A DNA stretch of 64,000 bases from Neoarius graeffei (lineage: Eukaryota > Chordata > Actinopteri > Siluriformes > Ariidae): positions 31,165,382 to 31,229,381 of the forward strand of contig NC_083575.1 in NCBI RefSeq assembly GCF_027579695.1, given 5' to 3'. The position numbers and the translations under genes were made by a program. How positions within the stretch are numbered: position 1 is the stretch's first letter; each line of letters starts with the position of its first letter. The notes under the pieces are model-generated. The model had not been told where the DNA came from, did no database searches, and was given only the letters and a program-made list of their open reading frames with translations. This document shows positions 1 through 10,771 of this stretch, in pieces.

Positions 1-287
1 GTTACAAGTATGAATAGGTGGGCCTCAAAGCAAAAAATGTTGAGAACCCCTGCTCTACAGCATTTCACTGCATGCGCCTAAGACTTTTGCAAAGTACTGT
101 ATATTTTCATCCTCAAACAGAGAACTGGATAGTCAGTGTTCAAGCAAACGTCCATGTTGACTGATCCAAATACTTGCATACATACTCACAGGTCACTTTA
201 AGAGAACACCTGCACCACCAGCTCATTTATGCAGTTATCCAACAGGACACCTTCATTTTTTCAAGACTTGATTATTGTAACTCTATA
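1..287 (+). mobile_element. L2-type LINE, 5' part of a split fragment
   Basis: The last part of this stretch encodes the FSRLDYCN-like motif of the reverse-transcriptase C-terminal region of L2/CR1-type LINEs. The reading resumes at 1887 after a Tc1 insertion, with LQLVQNAGAKFVTGTRKHES. The first 190 bases show no recognisable coding signal. This is the 3' portion of a dead element. The L2 rather than Rex1 assignment rests on the QLVQNA...HWLP motif order. Confidence 0.6.
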
Positions 288-1884
288 CAGTTGTGCTTGA
301 AAGTTTGTGAACCCTTTAGAATTTTCTGCATAAATATGACCTAAAACATCATCAGATTTTCACACAAGTCCTAAAAGTAGATAAAGAGAACCCAGTTAAA
401 CAAATGAGAGAAAAATATTATACTTGGTCATTTATTTATTGAGGAAAATGATCCAATATTACATATCTCTGAGTGGCAAAAGTATGTGAACCTTTGCTTT
501 CAGTATCTGGTGTGACCCCCTTGTGCAGCAATAATTGCAACTAAACATTTCCGGTAACTGTTGATCAGTCCTGCACACCGGCTTGGAGGAATTTTAGCCC
601 ATTCTTCTGTACAGAACAACTTCAACTCTGGGATGTTGGTGGGTTTCCTCACATGAACTGCTCGCTTCAGGTCCTTCCACAACATTTCAATTGGATTAAG
701 GTCAGGACTTTGACTTGGCCATTCCAAAAAATTTACTTTATTCTTCTTTAACCATTTTTTGGGAGAATGACTTGTGGTCATTGTCTTGCTGCATGACCCA
801 CCTTCTCATGAGATTCAGTTCATGGACAGATGTCCTGACATTTTCCTTTAGAATTCGCTAATATAATTCAGAATTCATTGTTCCATCAATGATGGCAAGC
901 TGTCCTGGCCCAGATGCAGCAAAACAGGCCCAAACCATGATACTACCACCACCACCACCATGTTTCACAGATGGGATAAGGTTCTTATGCTGGAATGCAG
1001 TGTTTTCCTTTCTCCAAACATAATGCTTCTCATTTAAACCAAAAAGTTCTATTTTGGTCTCATCCATCCACAAAACATTTTTCCAATAGCCTTCTGGCTT
1101 GTCCACGTGATCTTTAGCAAACTGCAGGTGAGCAGCAATGTTCTTTTTGGAGAGCAGTGGCTTTCTCCTTGCAACCCTGCCATGCACACCATTGTTCAGT
1201 GTTCTCCTGATGGTGGACTCATGAACATTAACATTAGCCAATGGGAGAGAGGCCTTCAGTTGCTTAGAAGTTACCCTGGGGTCCTTTGTGACCTCGCCGA
1301 CTATTACACGCCTTGCTCTTGGAGTGATCTTTGTTGGTCAACCACTCCTAGGGAGGGTAACAATGGTCTTGAATTTCCTCCATTTGTACACAATCTGTCT
1401 GACTGTGGATTGGTGGAGTCCAAACTCTTTAGAGATGGTTTTATAACCTTTTCCAGCCTGATGAGCATCAACAATGCTTTTTCTGAGGTCCTCAGAAATC
1501 TCCTTTATTCGTGCCATGATACACTTCCACAAACATGTGTTGTGAAGATCAGACTTTGATAGATCCCTGTTCTTGAAATAAAACAGGGTGCCCACTCACA
1601 CCTGATTGTCATCCCATTGATTGAAAACACCTGACTCTAATTTCACCTTCAAATTAACTGCTAATCCTTGAGGTTCACATACTTTTGCCACTCACAGAGA
1701 TGTAATATTGGATCATTTTCCTCAATAAATAAATGACCAAGTATAATATTTTTGTCTCATTTGTTTAACTGGGTTCTCTTTATCTACTTTTAGGACTTGT
1801 GTGAAAATCTGATGATGTTTTGGGTCATATTTAGGCAGAAATATAGAAAATTCTAAAAGGTTCACAAACTTTCAAGCATCACTG
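288..1884 (-). mobile_element. Tc1-A: Tc1/mariner transposon, structurally complete
   Basis: It starts CAGTTGTGCTTGAAAGTTTG and ends with the matching inverted repeat. TA dinucleotides at 286-287 and 1885-1886 are the target duplication. It is 1597 bp long, normal for Tc1-like elements, and splits the L2 LINE that continues at 1887. Internal direct repeats of the ITR type (TGGCAAAAGTATGTGAACC) lie about 190 bp inside each end. The transposase is on the minus strand and is broken. Related pieces lie at 37260-37521 and 48527-49182. Confidence 0.93.
500..1517 (-). pseudogene. Tc1-A transposase (DD34E type), disrupted
   Basis: The start is the Met of MARIKEISEDLRKSIVDAHQ at 1517. A paired-like helix-turn-helix follows (GYKTISKEFGLHQSTVRQIV). 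Reading stops after TLPRSG at about 1338, where TGA replaces the expected Arg codon. It then resumes through the region with the first catalytic Asp (WMDETKIELFG, about 1040) and the MVWACFAASG block. The second Asp (QQDND, about 785) is out of frame with the following KKWLKKNKVNFLEW...SPDLNPIEMLWKDLK, which holds the catalytic Glu, so a one-base indel lies there. The total span of about 339 codons equals the family norm. It cannot produce active transposase. Confidence 0.9.
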
Positions 1885-1886
1885 TA

Positions 1887-2490
1887 TATGTGGGGATTGG
1901 CACAACTCTTATTGAGGTTGCAGCTTGTTCAGAATGCAGGAGCCAAATTTGTGACAGGTACTCGCAAACACGAGTCTATTACTCCAGTACTTGCATCATT
2001 ACACTGGCTGCCATTTAAATTCAGAGTCGATTTTAAGATTTTACTTTCGGTTTTTAAATCCCTTTGTGATCAGTGACCCAGTTACTTGTCAGAACTGTGC
2101 ACCCCCTACATTTCTGTGTTCTGCTAATGAGCCACTTTTAGTTGTGCACCAGGCAGGGGGATTGGGCTTTTAGCATTGTTAATCCAAGGCTCTATAACAG
2201 CATCTCTCTGAATGTCAGAACAGCTCCTCCTCTCCGTGTTCAAAACCAGATTAACCCCTGCCCCATCGCCTTTAATTGTTCTTAATTTTTTTTGTTATTT
2301 TGTATCTTTTATTGTGCCTTGTGTTGCTGCTTGTTTTTCAGATGCACTGCACTGCCTAGGGTTGTGTAATTTTATTTAATTGTATTTTAACTCTCCCATT
2401 ATGTATGCTTATGTGTCCAGTATGCGTTCAACACTTTGGTATGACATTGACTTATCATTTAAACATGCTGTACAAATAAATTTGATTGAG
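1887..2490 (+). mobile_element. L2-type LINE, 3' part of the split fragment
   Basis: This continues the fragment at 1-287. It encodes LQLVQNAGAKFVTGTRKHES and ITPVLASLHWLPFK, the end of an L2-like reverse transcriptase, then decays. Scattered ORF2-terminal pieces follow (SANEPLLVV at about 2125, the 'VRTAPPLRVFKT'-like stretch at about 2210). The 3' end is the ...CTGTACAAATAAATTTGATTGA tail at about 2470-2490, typical of fish L2 ends. No intact open frame remains. Confidence 0.7.
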
Positions 2491-2539
2491 GATGACAAAG
2501 TCTATATTAACTCAAATAAGCACTCTTTACAACCATTGT

Positions 2540-2995
2540 AAGTATAAAAAGCATCTCAGAGCACACATCAAAACTTGAGGTAGATGGATACAGCAGCAGA
2601 AGACCACATCAGGTTCCACTCCTGTCAGCCAAGAACAAGAATCTGAAGCTGTCATGGGCACAGTCTTATTGAAACTGACCAGTTAAAGACTAGGAAAAAA
2701 AGACCAAGTGATTCTCCCCCCCCAATATTCAACTGTCTAGTTTCAATCAGCCTGTGCCCATGGTAGCCTCAGATTCCTGTTCTTGGCTGACAGGAGTGAA
2801 ACCCAATGTGGTTGGCTGTTGTAGTCCATTCACCTCAAAGTTCAATGTTTTGTGCATGCCGAGATGCTTTTCTGCTCACTATGGTTGGAGAGAGTGATGA
2901 CAGTTACTGTATCCTTCCTGGCAGCGCAAACCAATCTGGCCATTTTCCTCTTACCTCCATCAATAAGTAATTTTCACCCACAGAACTGTTGGTCA
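2540..2995. repeat. Imperfect fold-back made of two copies of a Tc1 fragment
   Basis: About 2565-2675 (AAAACTTGAGGTAGATGG onwards) is the imperfect reverse complement of about 2730-2850. The shared core is CACTCCTGTCAGCCAAGAAC and its complement. The spacer contains a run of C. The right arm continues to about 2990 as the reverse complement of the 3930-4190 stretch, which is a third, plus-oriented copy of the same Tc1 region. It could extrude a hairpin. It reads as rearranged transposon debris, not a gene. Confidence 0.75.
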
Positions 2996-3024
2996 ACACC
3001 TTTTTATTTTTCGCACCTTTCTGG

Positions 3025-3830
3025 TTTACAACTCTGTTCCAAAAAAGTTGGGATACTGTGTAAACTGTAAATAAAAAGAGAATACAATGATTTGCAACTT
3101 ATGCAAACCCTATATTACCTTGACAGTAGTACAAAAGAAACATACTAAATGTTGAAACTGAGAAATTTTTATTGTTATTTGAAAAATATATGCTCATTTT
3201 GAACTTGATGCCAAGAACATGTTTCAAGTTGGGACAGGGAAATGTTTACCACTCTACTGCATTACCTTTTCTTTTAACAAACACTCTCTGTAAAAACTTT
3301 TGGGAACTAAAGAGACCGGTTGCTGTAGTTTTGAAAGTGAAATGTTGCCTCATTCTTGCTTGATGTACAATTTAAGTTGCTCAACAGTTCGCAGTCTCCT
3401 TTGTCGTATTTTGTGCTTCATAAAGCACCAAATATTTTCAATGGGAGACAGATCTGGGCTACGTGTCTGTTCAATCGAAATTTGAAATTCCTTTTGGAAA
3501 ATTGTGCACCCCGTGTACTATGGGCTAAAGAGGAGAGGGACCAGCCGGCTTGTTATCAGCACACTGTTCAAAAGCCAGCGTCTGTGATGATATGGGGGTG
3601 CATTCGTGCACATGGCATGGGTAGCTCACACATCTGAGAAGGCACTATGAATGCTGAATGAGATTCACGTTTTGGAGCAACATTCTGCTATCCAGAAGAC
3701 ATCTTTTTCAGGGAAAGCCTTGCTGATTTCAGCAAGACAATGTCAAACCACTTTCTGCACATATTACAACTGCATGGCTCTGTAGTAAACGAGCGTGGGT
3801 GCTCAACTCTAATCAACCGGTTGTGTGGCA
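3025..3830. mobile_element. Rearranged Tc1 remnant with inverted halves
   Basis: The left part (about 3030-3465) is antisense: it begins with the inverted repeat CCAAAAAAGTTGGGATACTG and carries, in reverse, the transposase C-terminus. From about 3466 the orientation flips to sense, with KEERDQPACYQ...VQKPASVMIWGCIRAHGMGS, then a decayed second-Asp region to about 3815. The two halves are therefore joined head to head. It is related to, but more diverged than, the Tc1 copies at 39309 and 46587. Confidence 0.75.
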
Positions 3831-3860
3831 GCAGTGCAATGCTATAAACGCTGATCTGAA

Positions 3861-3888
3861 ACACACACACACACACACACACACACCA
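3861..3888. repeat. (AC)n microsatellite
   Basis: A perfect run of about 14 AC units. It lies between two Tc1 remnants. Confidence 0.95.
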
Positions 3889-3924
3889 GTCCTCTATAGT
3901 TTAGTCAGAATGGTGCAGAAAAAA

Positions 3925-4790
3925 ACAAACAAAAAAAACTCAGTTCTGTGGGGGAAATTGCCTTGTTGACAAGGCAGGTCAGAGGAAAATGGCCAGGTTG
4001 CTTTGAGCTGCTAGGAAAGGAATAGTAGCTCAATCACTTGTTCCAGCCATGGTGAGCAGAAAAAGCATTTCAGCATACACAAAACATCAAACCTTGAGGT
4101 GGATGGGTTACAACAGCCGAAGACCACATAAGGTTCCACTCCTATCAGCCAAGACCAGGAATTTGAGGCACATGTTCACCAAAACTGGAAAAAAGTAGCC
4201 TAGTTTGATGAATCTTGATTTCTGCTGAGGCACACAGACGGTAGGGTCAGAATTTGGCACCAAAAGCATGAATCCATGGTCCCAACCTGCCTGGTGTCAA
4301 CAGTCTGGGCTGGTGGAGGTGGGGTCATGGTGTGGGAAATGTTTTCTTGCACACTTTGGACATGAATACCAATTAATCATTGCTTGAATGCCACAGTCTA
4401 AGTATTGTTGCTGACCACGTGTATCTTTTCATGACCCATTATCTAATGGCTACTTCCAGCACGATACTGCACCAGGTCACAAAGCAATAGTCGTCTCAAA
4501 CTGGTTTCATGAACATGAAAAAGTGAGTTCAAATGTACTTCAGTGACCTTCCAAGTCACCAGATCTGAAGCCAACAGAACACCTTTGGGATGTGATAGAA
4601 CAGGAGATCCACAGCATGAAAGTGCACCTAAAAGTCTACAGGAATCATGTTGTAATCATGTCTACATGGACCTGAATTTCACATGTCCAACATCTTGTGG
4701 AATCCATGCCATGAAGAACTGAGGCTGGTTTGAGAGCAAAGGGAGGCCGTATCCAGTACTAGTATAGTGTTTCTAATAAATTGTTCTGTG
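3925..4790 (+). mobile_element. Tc1-D: degenerate Tc1-like transposon remnant
   Basis: A decayed transposase can be followed in changing frames. It runs from a CCGAAGACCACATAAGGTTC N-terminal section (about 4110), through the WAGGGGVMVWE-like block at 4315-4340 and a HDTAPGHK-like second-Asp region at about 4460, to the Glu region SPDLKPTEHLWDVIEQE at about 4555-4610. It ends near GTGTTTCTAATAAATTG at about 4770, the usual inverted-repeat end of this fish family. There are many stops and indels, so it is old. Confidence 0.75.
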
Positions 4791-4799
4791 AGCATATAT

Positions 4800-6495
4800 T
4801 TATACAATGAGAATAAAAGCATTATTGTACACAAAAGCAACACCTTGGCAATAAACAAAGCTCTAATTCAGCTCTAATTAATTAAATTGAAAATTGTTCT
4901 ATAGTCAAACTAAAAGTTTAATTAACACTTTACCTCAATTAAGAAGTACAAATATTAGATCACACATCATGTAACAATGTCAGTTAACTGAGGACAATTT
5001 TTTGTAATTGGACTAATTTAAGGCCAAATTTTTTACTTAATGTAGGGTGTTCATGTAATTTTTGAGTTAGTTTGTTCATTTAATTTTGCAAATCCTGTAT
5101 TATGCTGCTAATGCAAGAAACAAATCAAAATGTTACCTTGTGATTTGTATATAATCTTTTCAAAATTCCTTTTAAAATAGCTTGTTTATGAATTTGGAAA
5201 ATATTGAAGGTATTCTTAAACGTTTTTATTTTTACTTTTGATCTAAGAACTGGATTTTAGAATGCTAATCATGCCAATATCTTAATGTGTAGTCTAGTTT
5301 ACTAATTCTACAGCATGCAAACAATACTAGAATGTGTTCTGTGTATTCCTGTAATTGGAATGTGATTTATTGATACCATGAATGCTACAAATATATAATG
5401 ATTTCAAACCCATCACTGAAGAGGAAACTAAAGGCCTAAGACAATAAAATGTATGGTCTAGATTACCAAACATCATTAAAATGGTTTTTGGCATAGGTGA
5501 CGACTTTAAGACTACTCTGTGACCAAAACTATGTGGACACCTCTGTATGTATATGTTCGAGCCACCAGAGCCAGAATATAATTCTGAGCTAGCAGACACT
5601 GACCTACCAGAGAATCAGCCTCATTCCTCTCAGCCTGCAAGAGAATGGTAATTTCCTCTCCCATTTTTCTCCCAAGTATGCAAGTTAGCAATATATGTAT
5701 TAATGACTAGCATAACCTAGCCAAAATAATGTTAGACTATCAATAAATAACAGGGAGCAAAATTTGTCACTTTCCATGTATAGTTACAGATCAAACACAA
5801 CCATCCTCTGCACTCCACCATAAAAGTTTATTTTTATAACTTATTTATTCATCCATTTATTGAATTTTTGTTTTGTGAGTAGCATAATGGTGTTATGTGG
5901 ATAAATATTTAGTGTGAACCAAGCACTTTATGGAGGTCTGTTAGCTTCTGAAAGGATCAAAAGCTGTAGAGAACAAAATCTGAATGTGGTGAAATTAGTA
6001 CAATCCGAATAACAAAAAGTCTGAGTGCAATTAAGTGCCTGAGTCAGGACTCAAACCAGAAGCACTGGCACTGCCATTCTGCTGTTTTAGCCCAGTGAAC
6101 TGACTGTCCGAGACTCCAGGGAATCAGGGATTCTTGGGTCATGATGTTTGTGAGACACATGGAAGATGCATTTGTGAGATGAAAGAATAGCTTGCAAGCA
6201 AAACGTTAGCTGTAGTTTGTGCAGTAAGTTGCAATTGAGCAGGATGACCATGATATTGCAGCTCTAATTTTTTAATATTATAGTGTTAGAGGAGTTATAC
6301 CAAGTATGGCGCTGTTCAGTCATTGAGCCATGACTTCTGACCCACCCAAAAAATCTTGAACACAAAAATTACGCAAAAACTCCATAATTCACTACGACAT
6401 AGTTCACATTATTTTCAATGCTTTCAGCAACTATTTACATATGTATAATGTGTTTCAAAACAAATTTGTGATTCTGATTTCAAATTTTGCTTTCA
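4800..6495. other. AT-rich stretch with no gene; one Tc1-type ITR relic
   Basis: No spliced-exon signal, RNA gene or sizeable coding region is seen. The only recognisable item is GTGACCAAAACTATGTGGACACC-like sequence at about 5518-5540, which resembles the terminal repeat of another fish Tc1 family and stands alone. If ggps1 is transcribed through here, this is intron. Confidence 0.55.
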
Positions 6496-6496
6496 C

Positions 6497-9200
6497 CGGA
6501 TTTTAGATTAGATAGAACTTTACTGATCCCTTTGGGAGGGTTCCCTCAGGGAAATTAAAATTCCAGTAGCATCATTACAGGATAAACAGAGAATAGAAAA
6601 TCGAGAAAACTTCTAGATAAATTAAGTATTTACATATACAAAAAAAGTCCAGCAGGAAAGGTATTGTACATTGTCCAGTACTGCTTTTTGTCAGGCTAGG
6701 CTACTGCTCCTTCCCATCCTCTGTCCTCCTGTTACTCCTCCTCCCCCCAGAGAGGAGTTGTACAGTCTGATGGCATGAGAGACAAAGGAGTTTTTAAGTC
6801 TGTTAGTCCTGCACTTGGGAAGGAGCATTCTGTCACTGAACAGGCTCCTCTGGTTGCTGAGGACGGTGTGCAGAGGGTGACTGGCATCGACCATAATGTT
6901 CAGTAGTTTGTCCATAGTCCTCTTCTCTGCCACCGTCACCAGAGAGTCTAGTTTCATGCCGACCACAGAGTAAGCCTGCCTGATCAGTTTGTCCAGCCTG
7001 GATGTGTCCTTCTCGGATGTGCTGCCCCCCCCCCCAGCACACCACGGTGTAAAACAGGACACTGGCAACCACAGACTGATGGAACATCCACAGGAGTTTC
7101 CTGCAGATGTTAAAAGACCGCAGCCTCCTCAGGAAGTACAGCCTGCTCTGTACCTTCCTGTACAGGTGGTTGGTGTTGCAAGTCCAGTCCAGCTTGCTGT
7201 CCAGCCACAGCCCGAGGTACTTGTAGGAATCCACAGCCTCCACCTCAACTCCCTTGATAAGAACTGGTCGTGACCTTGGTCTGGACCTCCCAAAGTCAAT
7301 GACCAGCTCCTTGGTCTTCGAGGTGTTGAGCTGCAGATGGTTCCTGTTGCACCAAACAGCAACAGCAAAAGTCCCTCATCAGGCTCCTATACTCCTCCTC
7401 TCTGTCGTCCCTGATACACCCTACTATAGCTGTGTCATCGGCGAACTTCTGAATGTGACACAGCTCCGAGTTGTAGCAGAAGTCCGAGGTGTACAGGGTG
7501 AAGAGGGGCCAGCACTGTGCCCTGGGGTGCTCCGGTGCTGCTAATTAGAGTCAGACGTGATGTCCTTCAGCCTGACGTACTGCGGCCTGTCAGTGAGGTA
7601 GCTGGAGATCCAGGTGACCAGGCAAGGGTCCACTCGCATCCTGTTCAGTCTGTCCTGAAGCATAAGGGGCTGGATGGTGTTGAAGGCACTCGAGAAGTCT
7701 AAGAAGAGGATCCTCACTGTGCCATTTCCCTTATCCAGATGCGACTGGGCTCGGTGTAGCAGGTAGAGGATGGCATCTTCCACACCAACACCTGCCCAGT
7801 ACGCAAACTGCAGACAGTCCTGGGCATGTTGTACCTGGGGTCTGAGGAAGCTGAGGAAGAGCCGCTCCAACGTCTTCATCAGATGTGAAGTGAGTGCCAC
7901 CAGTCGGAAGACATTCAGCTCTCTGGGACGGTTCTTCTTGGGAACTGGAACGATGCATGATGTCTTCCAGAGGGTGGGCACTCTTCCCAGCTGCAGGCTG
8001 AGGTTGAAGATACGTTGGAGTGGTTCACCCAGTTCAGCAGCACAGGTCTTCAGTAGTCAGGGACACACCTTGTCTGGGCCTGCTGCTTTCTTGGGGTGAA
8101 GCTTCCTCAGTTGACCTCTGACCTGGTCTGCAGAGATGCATGGAGGAGTCTGTGTTGAGGTGGGGGAGGAGGAGGGGGCTGCTGGGATGACTGTGGGGAG
8201 GTGTGTTGAGGGAAGAAGGAGAGATGGCTACAGTGAGGGGAAGGGTGGTGGGGACGTGGACTGGTTGAACAGGTCAAAGAAGTCATTCAGCTCGTTCGCT
8301 GTCCCCCCTACGACTCTGGTCCTTGTGTTGTGGCCTGTGATGGTTTTCACACCTTCCCAGACCTCCCTCATGCTGTGCTCCTTCAGCTTCTGCTTCACCT
8401 TTCTCCTGTAGCTGTCCTTAGCTTCCCTCATGCAGCGTTTCACCTCCTGCTGTGCTGATTTCATCACCTCCCTATCCCTGCTCCTGAAGGCGGCCTTCTT
8501 CCTGTTGAAGACAGCTTTGACTTCCTGTGTTACCCATGGCTTGTTATTAGGGTAACACCGTACAGTCTTAGCGGGGGAGACCACGTCTGCACAGAAGTTG
8601 AGGTAATCAGTCAGACAGTGTGTCAGCCCCTCTATGTCCTCACAGTGTGGGCTAAGTAGCACATCCCAGTCCATGGTGTCATAACAGTCTCTGAGGGCAT
8701 CTTCCATTTCAGGGGACCACCTCCTGATGGAGCCAGTTGTTGCAGGTTGCCTTTGGGCCAGGGGGGTGTACTTCGGCTGTAGACGAACCAGGTTGTGGTC
8801 AGACTTCCCTAGTGGGGGGAGGGGTGCAACTCTGTATGCATCCCTCACATTAGCATACAGCAAGTCAATTGTCCTGTTGTTCCTTGTTGGACAGTCCACA
8901 ACCTGGTAAAAAGCAGCCAGAGTCGAGTACAAAGTAGCGTGATTAAAGTCCCCAGAAACGATCATAAATGCCTCAGGGTGCTGTGTCTGCAGTCTTGCTG
9001 TGACAGAGTGAATCCTCTCACATGCAGCAGCTGCGTCTGCCCTCGGAGGGATGTAAACACAGATGGTGATCACATGACTGAACTCCCTTGGCAGATAATA
9101 TGGCCGCAGGCTAACGGCTAGCAGCTCCAAGTCCGGGCAACATAAGACTGCATACGAGGCATAAGCAGAATTTCTGAGACAGACTGGTAATCCTTTGTTT
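6497..9200 (-). mobile_element. Rex1/CR1-like LINE, 5' truncated
   Basis: A minus-strand non-LTR retrotransposon holds the C-terminal part of an apurinic-type endonuclease, a reverse transcriptase and a 3' UTR. The 3' end at about 6500-6560 has the AGATTAGATAGAACTTTA / GGTTCCCTCAGGGAAATTAA tail common to fish Rex1-like elements. The endonuclease lacks its N-terminal third, so the copy is 5' truncated near 9200. Frameshifts separate the conserved blocks. The clade (Rex1 rather than L2) is a judgement from the 3' tail and the YKYLG...FYQSVVAS-type block. Confidence 0.85.
6691..7990 (-). pseudogene. LINE reverse transcriptase, frameshifted
   Basis: Reading the minus strand: WKTSCIVPVPKK and LTSHLMKTLERL (RT motifs 1-2) at about 7900-7980, FLDFSSAFNTI (motif A Asp) at about 7690, a broken STGAPQGTVLAPL block at about 7530, and KFADDTAIV (the catalytic FADD) at about 7440. 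VDSYKYLGLWLDSKLDW and RRLRSFNICRKLLWMF follow at about 7090-7240, then HPLHTVL and a final AIRLYNSS near 6770. At least two frameshifts lie between them, one in APL and one at 7340-7400, where extra Cys codons appear. It is not functional. Confidence 0.85.
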
Positions 9201-9211
9201 TCTTTTTGCAT
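8228..9211 (-). pseudogene. LINE ORF2 endonuclease and linker, N-terminally truncated
   Basis: An uninterrupted 327-codon frame. Residues about 45-150 are the C-terminal half of an AP-type endonuclease: ICVYIPPRADA, MIVSGDFNHA (catalytic GDFN), TRNNRTIDLLYAN and GKSDHNLV (catalytic SDH). The remainder is the linker before the reverse transcriptase, rich in basic helices (NRKKAAFRSRDRE, KDSYRRKVKQKLKE). The N-terminal metal-binding part of the domain is missing. The apparent Met at 9211 lies in flanking sequence. Its openness contrasts with the broken RT and is probably chance preservation. Confidence 0.85.
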
Positions 9212-9512
9212 TTTTCTTTTTACATTTTTCTTTTCTGTGAAATTATTTTGGTATTTTCTTAAAGGTCTCCTTGCATCGTTTTTTCATTAATTGTGCGGTG
9301 GTCTCTAGTATGAATGAATGCCCCGTGAGCTGGTTTTGGTGAAAAAAAATGCTGTGGTTCTCCTGTTTCAGGCTGTTCTAGTTTGGTGGAGGAGTAGGTG
9401 GCGGGAGAACGACAGGATTTCAGCTCTTACTCATTAATATTCATGACATGTAAACGTGTTACCTCTGATTGGCTAACAGCACTGTGATGCTACCTCCAGT
9501 GGGTCAGAACAA
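9205..9512. other. Unassigned stretch between LINE and hAT-type repeat
   Basis: No gene is seen. The ACTCATTAATATTCATGAC and TGATTGGCTAACAGCAC-like sentences at about 9430-9480 are of the sort found inside fish hAT elements, so this may be the truncated inner part of the repeat that follows. Confidence 0.4.
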
Positions 9513-9513
9513 G

Positions 9514-9831
9514 CGGATGTGGGTGTCTTTGTAAAAACTGTTTTGATTGGCTATTACAGTCTCGACATTGATGTTTTGACCAATAACAATGTAGATAACA
9601 TGAATTTTACATCACATTCAATGAGATTTAAACGAGACTAAAGATGGCGACTTACAAATAATGTGTAAACATCGTTGGAGTTAATAAAGTTTGAACAACA
9701 TGAAGGAACATACCCCAACCCCCCGAAATTAATTTAAAAAATTCTCAACAGATTTGGCATAATATAAAAAGGTCATTTTTTACTCAGAAAAAGCGGAAAT
9801 CCGCCGAAAAGCGGAAAAAACTCATCCCTGC
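9514..9831. repeat. Left direct repeat (truncated copy of hAT-E right end)
   Basis: Nearly identical, in the same orientation, to 11766-12080: both run from AAGCGGATGTGGGTGTCTT to ACTCATCCCTG. The right copy is the 3' terminus of the hAT element at 10772-12080, so this is the end of a second copy whose left part is lost. The few differences (for example CGATGTAG against CAATGTAG) suggest a moderately recent spread. Confidence 0.85.
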
Positions 9832-10046
9832 TTAGCTTGTGACCATGTCATGCATGCTAACGTGGAGAATATTAATGATGAAATTAAATGATCAGAACAC
9901 AGTACTAATGTTGCATTATACTTCGCTGGTGGTGTTCCAAAAATAAATTCCAACCATTTCTTTTTCACCTCTTCTATCTTGGGCAAGAAATGCAACGTTG
10001 ATGTGTTACTGCCACAAATAACACAGGCACGAACTTGTTCAGACAT
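9822..10046 (-). pseudogene. THAP zinc-finger exon, copy 1 (broken)
   Basis: From the Met at 10046: MSEQVRACVICGSNTSTLHF, then KIEEVKKKWLEFIFG and LVLCSDH. The spacing Cys-x2-Cys ... Cys-x2-His is the C2CH signature of the THAP DNA-binding finger, found in P-element and Kolobok transposases and in host THAP proteins. After the His the frame diverges from copy 2 through a short deletion. It looks like the first exon of a transposase gene, duplicated, with nothing further of the gene recognised nearby. Confidence 0.75.
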
Positions 10047-10098
10047 GTTTTCAACATGCTATTTTGTAACAAAAGCCTCCGAACAAAAAGTTCATGTT

Positions 10099-10377
10099 TT
10101 ACTTACAGCTTGTGAGCTGGTGGTCGATCGTCTTGACGACAGATCCAAGTATTAAAAACAACCTCGAAGCAAAACCACTACTGAAGGCACCGAAGTTTGA
10201 AAAGTCACTGTGGTTGAAATGATCAGAACACAGTATTAACGTTGCATTATACTTTGCTGGTGGTATTCCAAAGATAAATTCCAACAATTTCTTTTTCACC
10301 TCTTCTATCTTGGGCAAGAAATGCAACGTTGATGTGTTACTGCCACAAATAACACAGGCACGAACTTGTTCAGACAT
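10099..10377 (-). pseudogene. THAP zinc-finger exon, copy 2
   Basis: Starts at the Met at 10377 with the same MSEQVRACVICGS... reading, continues past the C2CH His as CSDHFNHSDFSNFGAFSSGF, and ends ...SVVKTIDHQLTSCK. The section CSDHF..SDF.N matches the normal end of a THAP core. It differs from copy 1 by a few bases over about 200, so the pair is a tandem duplication of roughly 330 bp. A third, shorter echo of the upstream part (CAGACATGTTTTCAGCTTGC) lies at 10433-10452. No later exons are seen, so I call it a relic. Confidence 0.75.
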
Positions 10378-10381
10378 GTTT

Positions 10382-10763
10382 TCAACTTACTATTAGGTCC
10401 TCTTCGTTAAATAACGCAGGCAGAAACTTGTCCAGACATGTTTTCAGCTTGCTGTTAGGTCCTCTTCGTGAGCTACTGACGAGATGGGCTCTGCTATCTC
10501 TCCTCGCGCTTAAATCCGAACTTTCTTCCCGTGGGCGGTCGCAAGCCAAGGTGGGCGAGGCCATGAATACTAATTTTCGAAGTGACGTAACTTCGCATGG
10601 CTTTTTCTGATCTGCTCGTTCTTCCGACTATTTTCTTTCATAAGCTAATACAGGGAATGGGAGTAGAATTACATTTTCAATCAGCATGCATATACAACTC
10701 GGAGTGAACTACAGTATTTCAAAAAGAGCCAGTATTAAACGTTTTTGGTGGAAGGGCACCTTT
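10382..10763. other. GC-richer flank of THAP duplication, no gene assigned
   Basis: Contains the third echo of the duplicated unit (10400-10470) and a CGCTTAAATCCG...GGGCGGTCGC stretch that could be the 5' flank or promoter of the THAP-encoding transposon on the minus strand. No coding region can be supported. Confidence 0.4.
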
Positions 10764-10771
10764 AAGTTTTG

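Noticed and set aside
1107-1559. Plus-strand 150-codon frame
   Set aside because: Antisense shadow of the Tc1-A transposase.
5327-5599. 90-codon minus-strand frame
   Set aside because: No domain, crosses a Tc1-type ITR relic, no conservation signal.
8727-9121. Plus-strand frames opposite the LINE endonuclease
   Set aside because: Shadows of the minus-strand LINE coding region.
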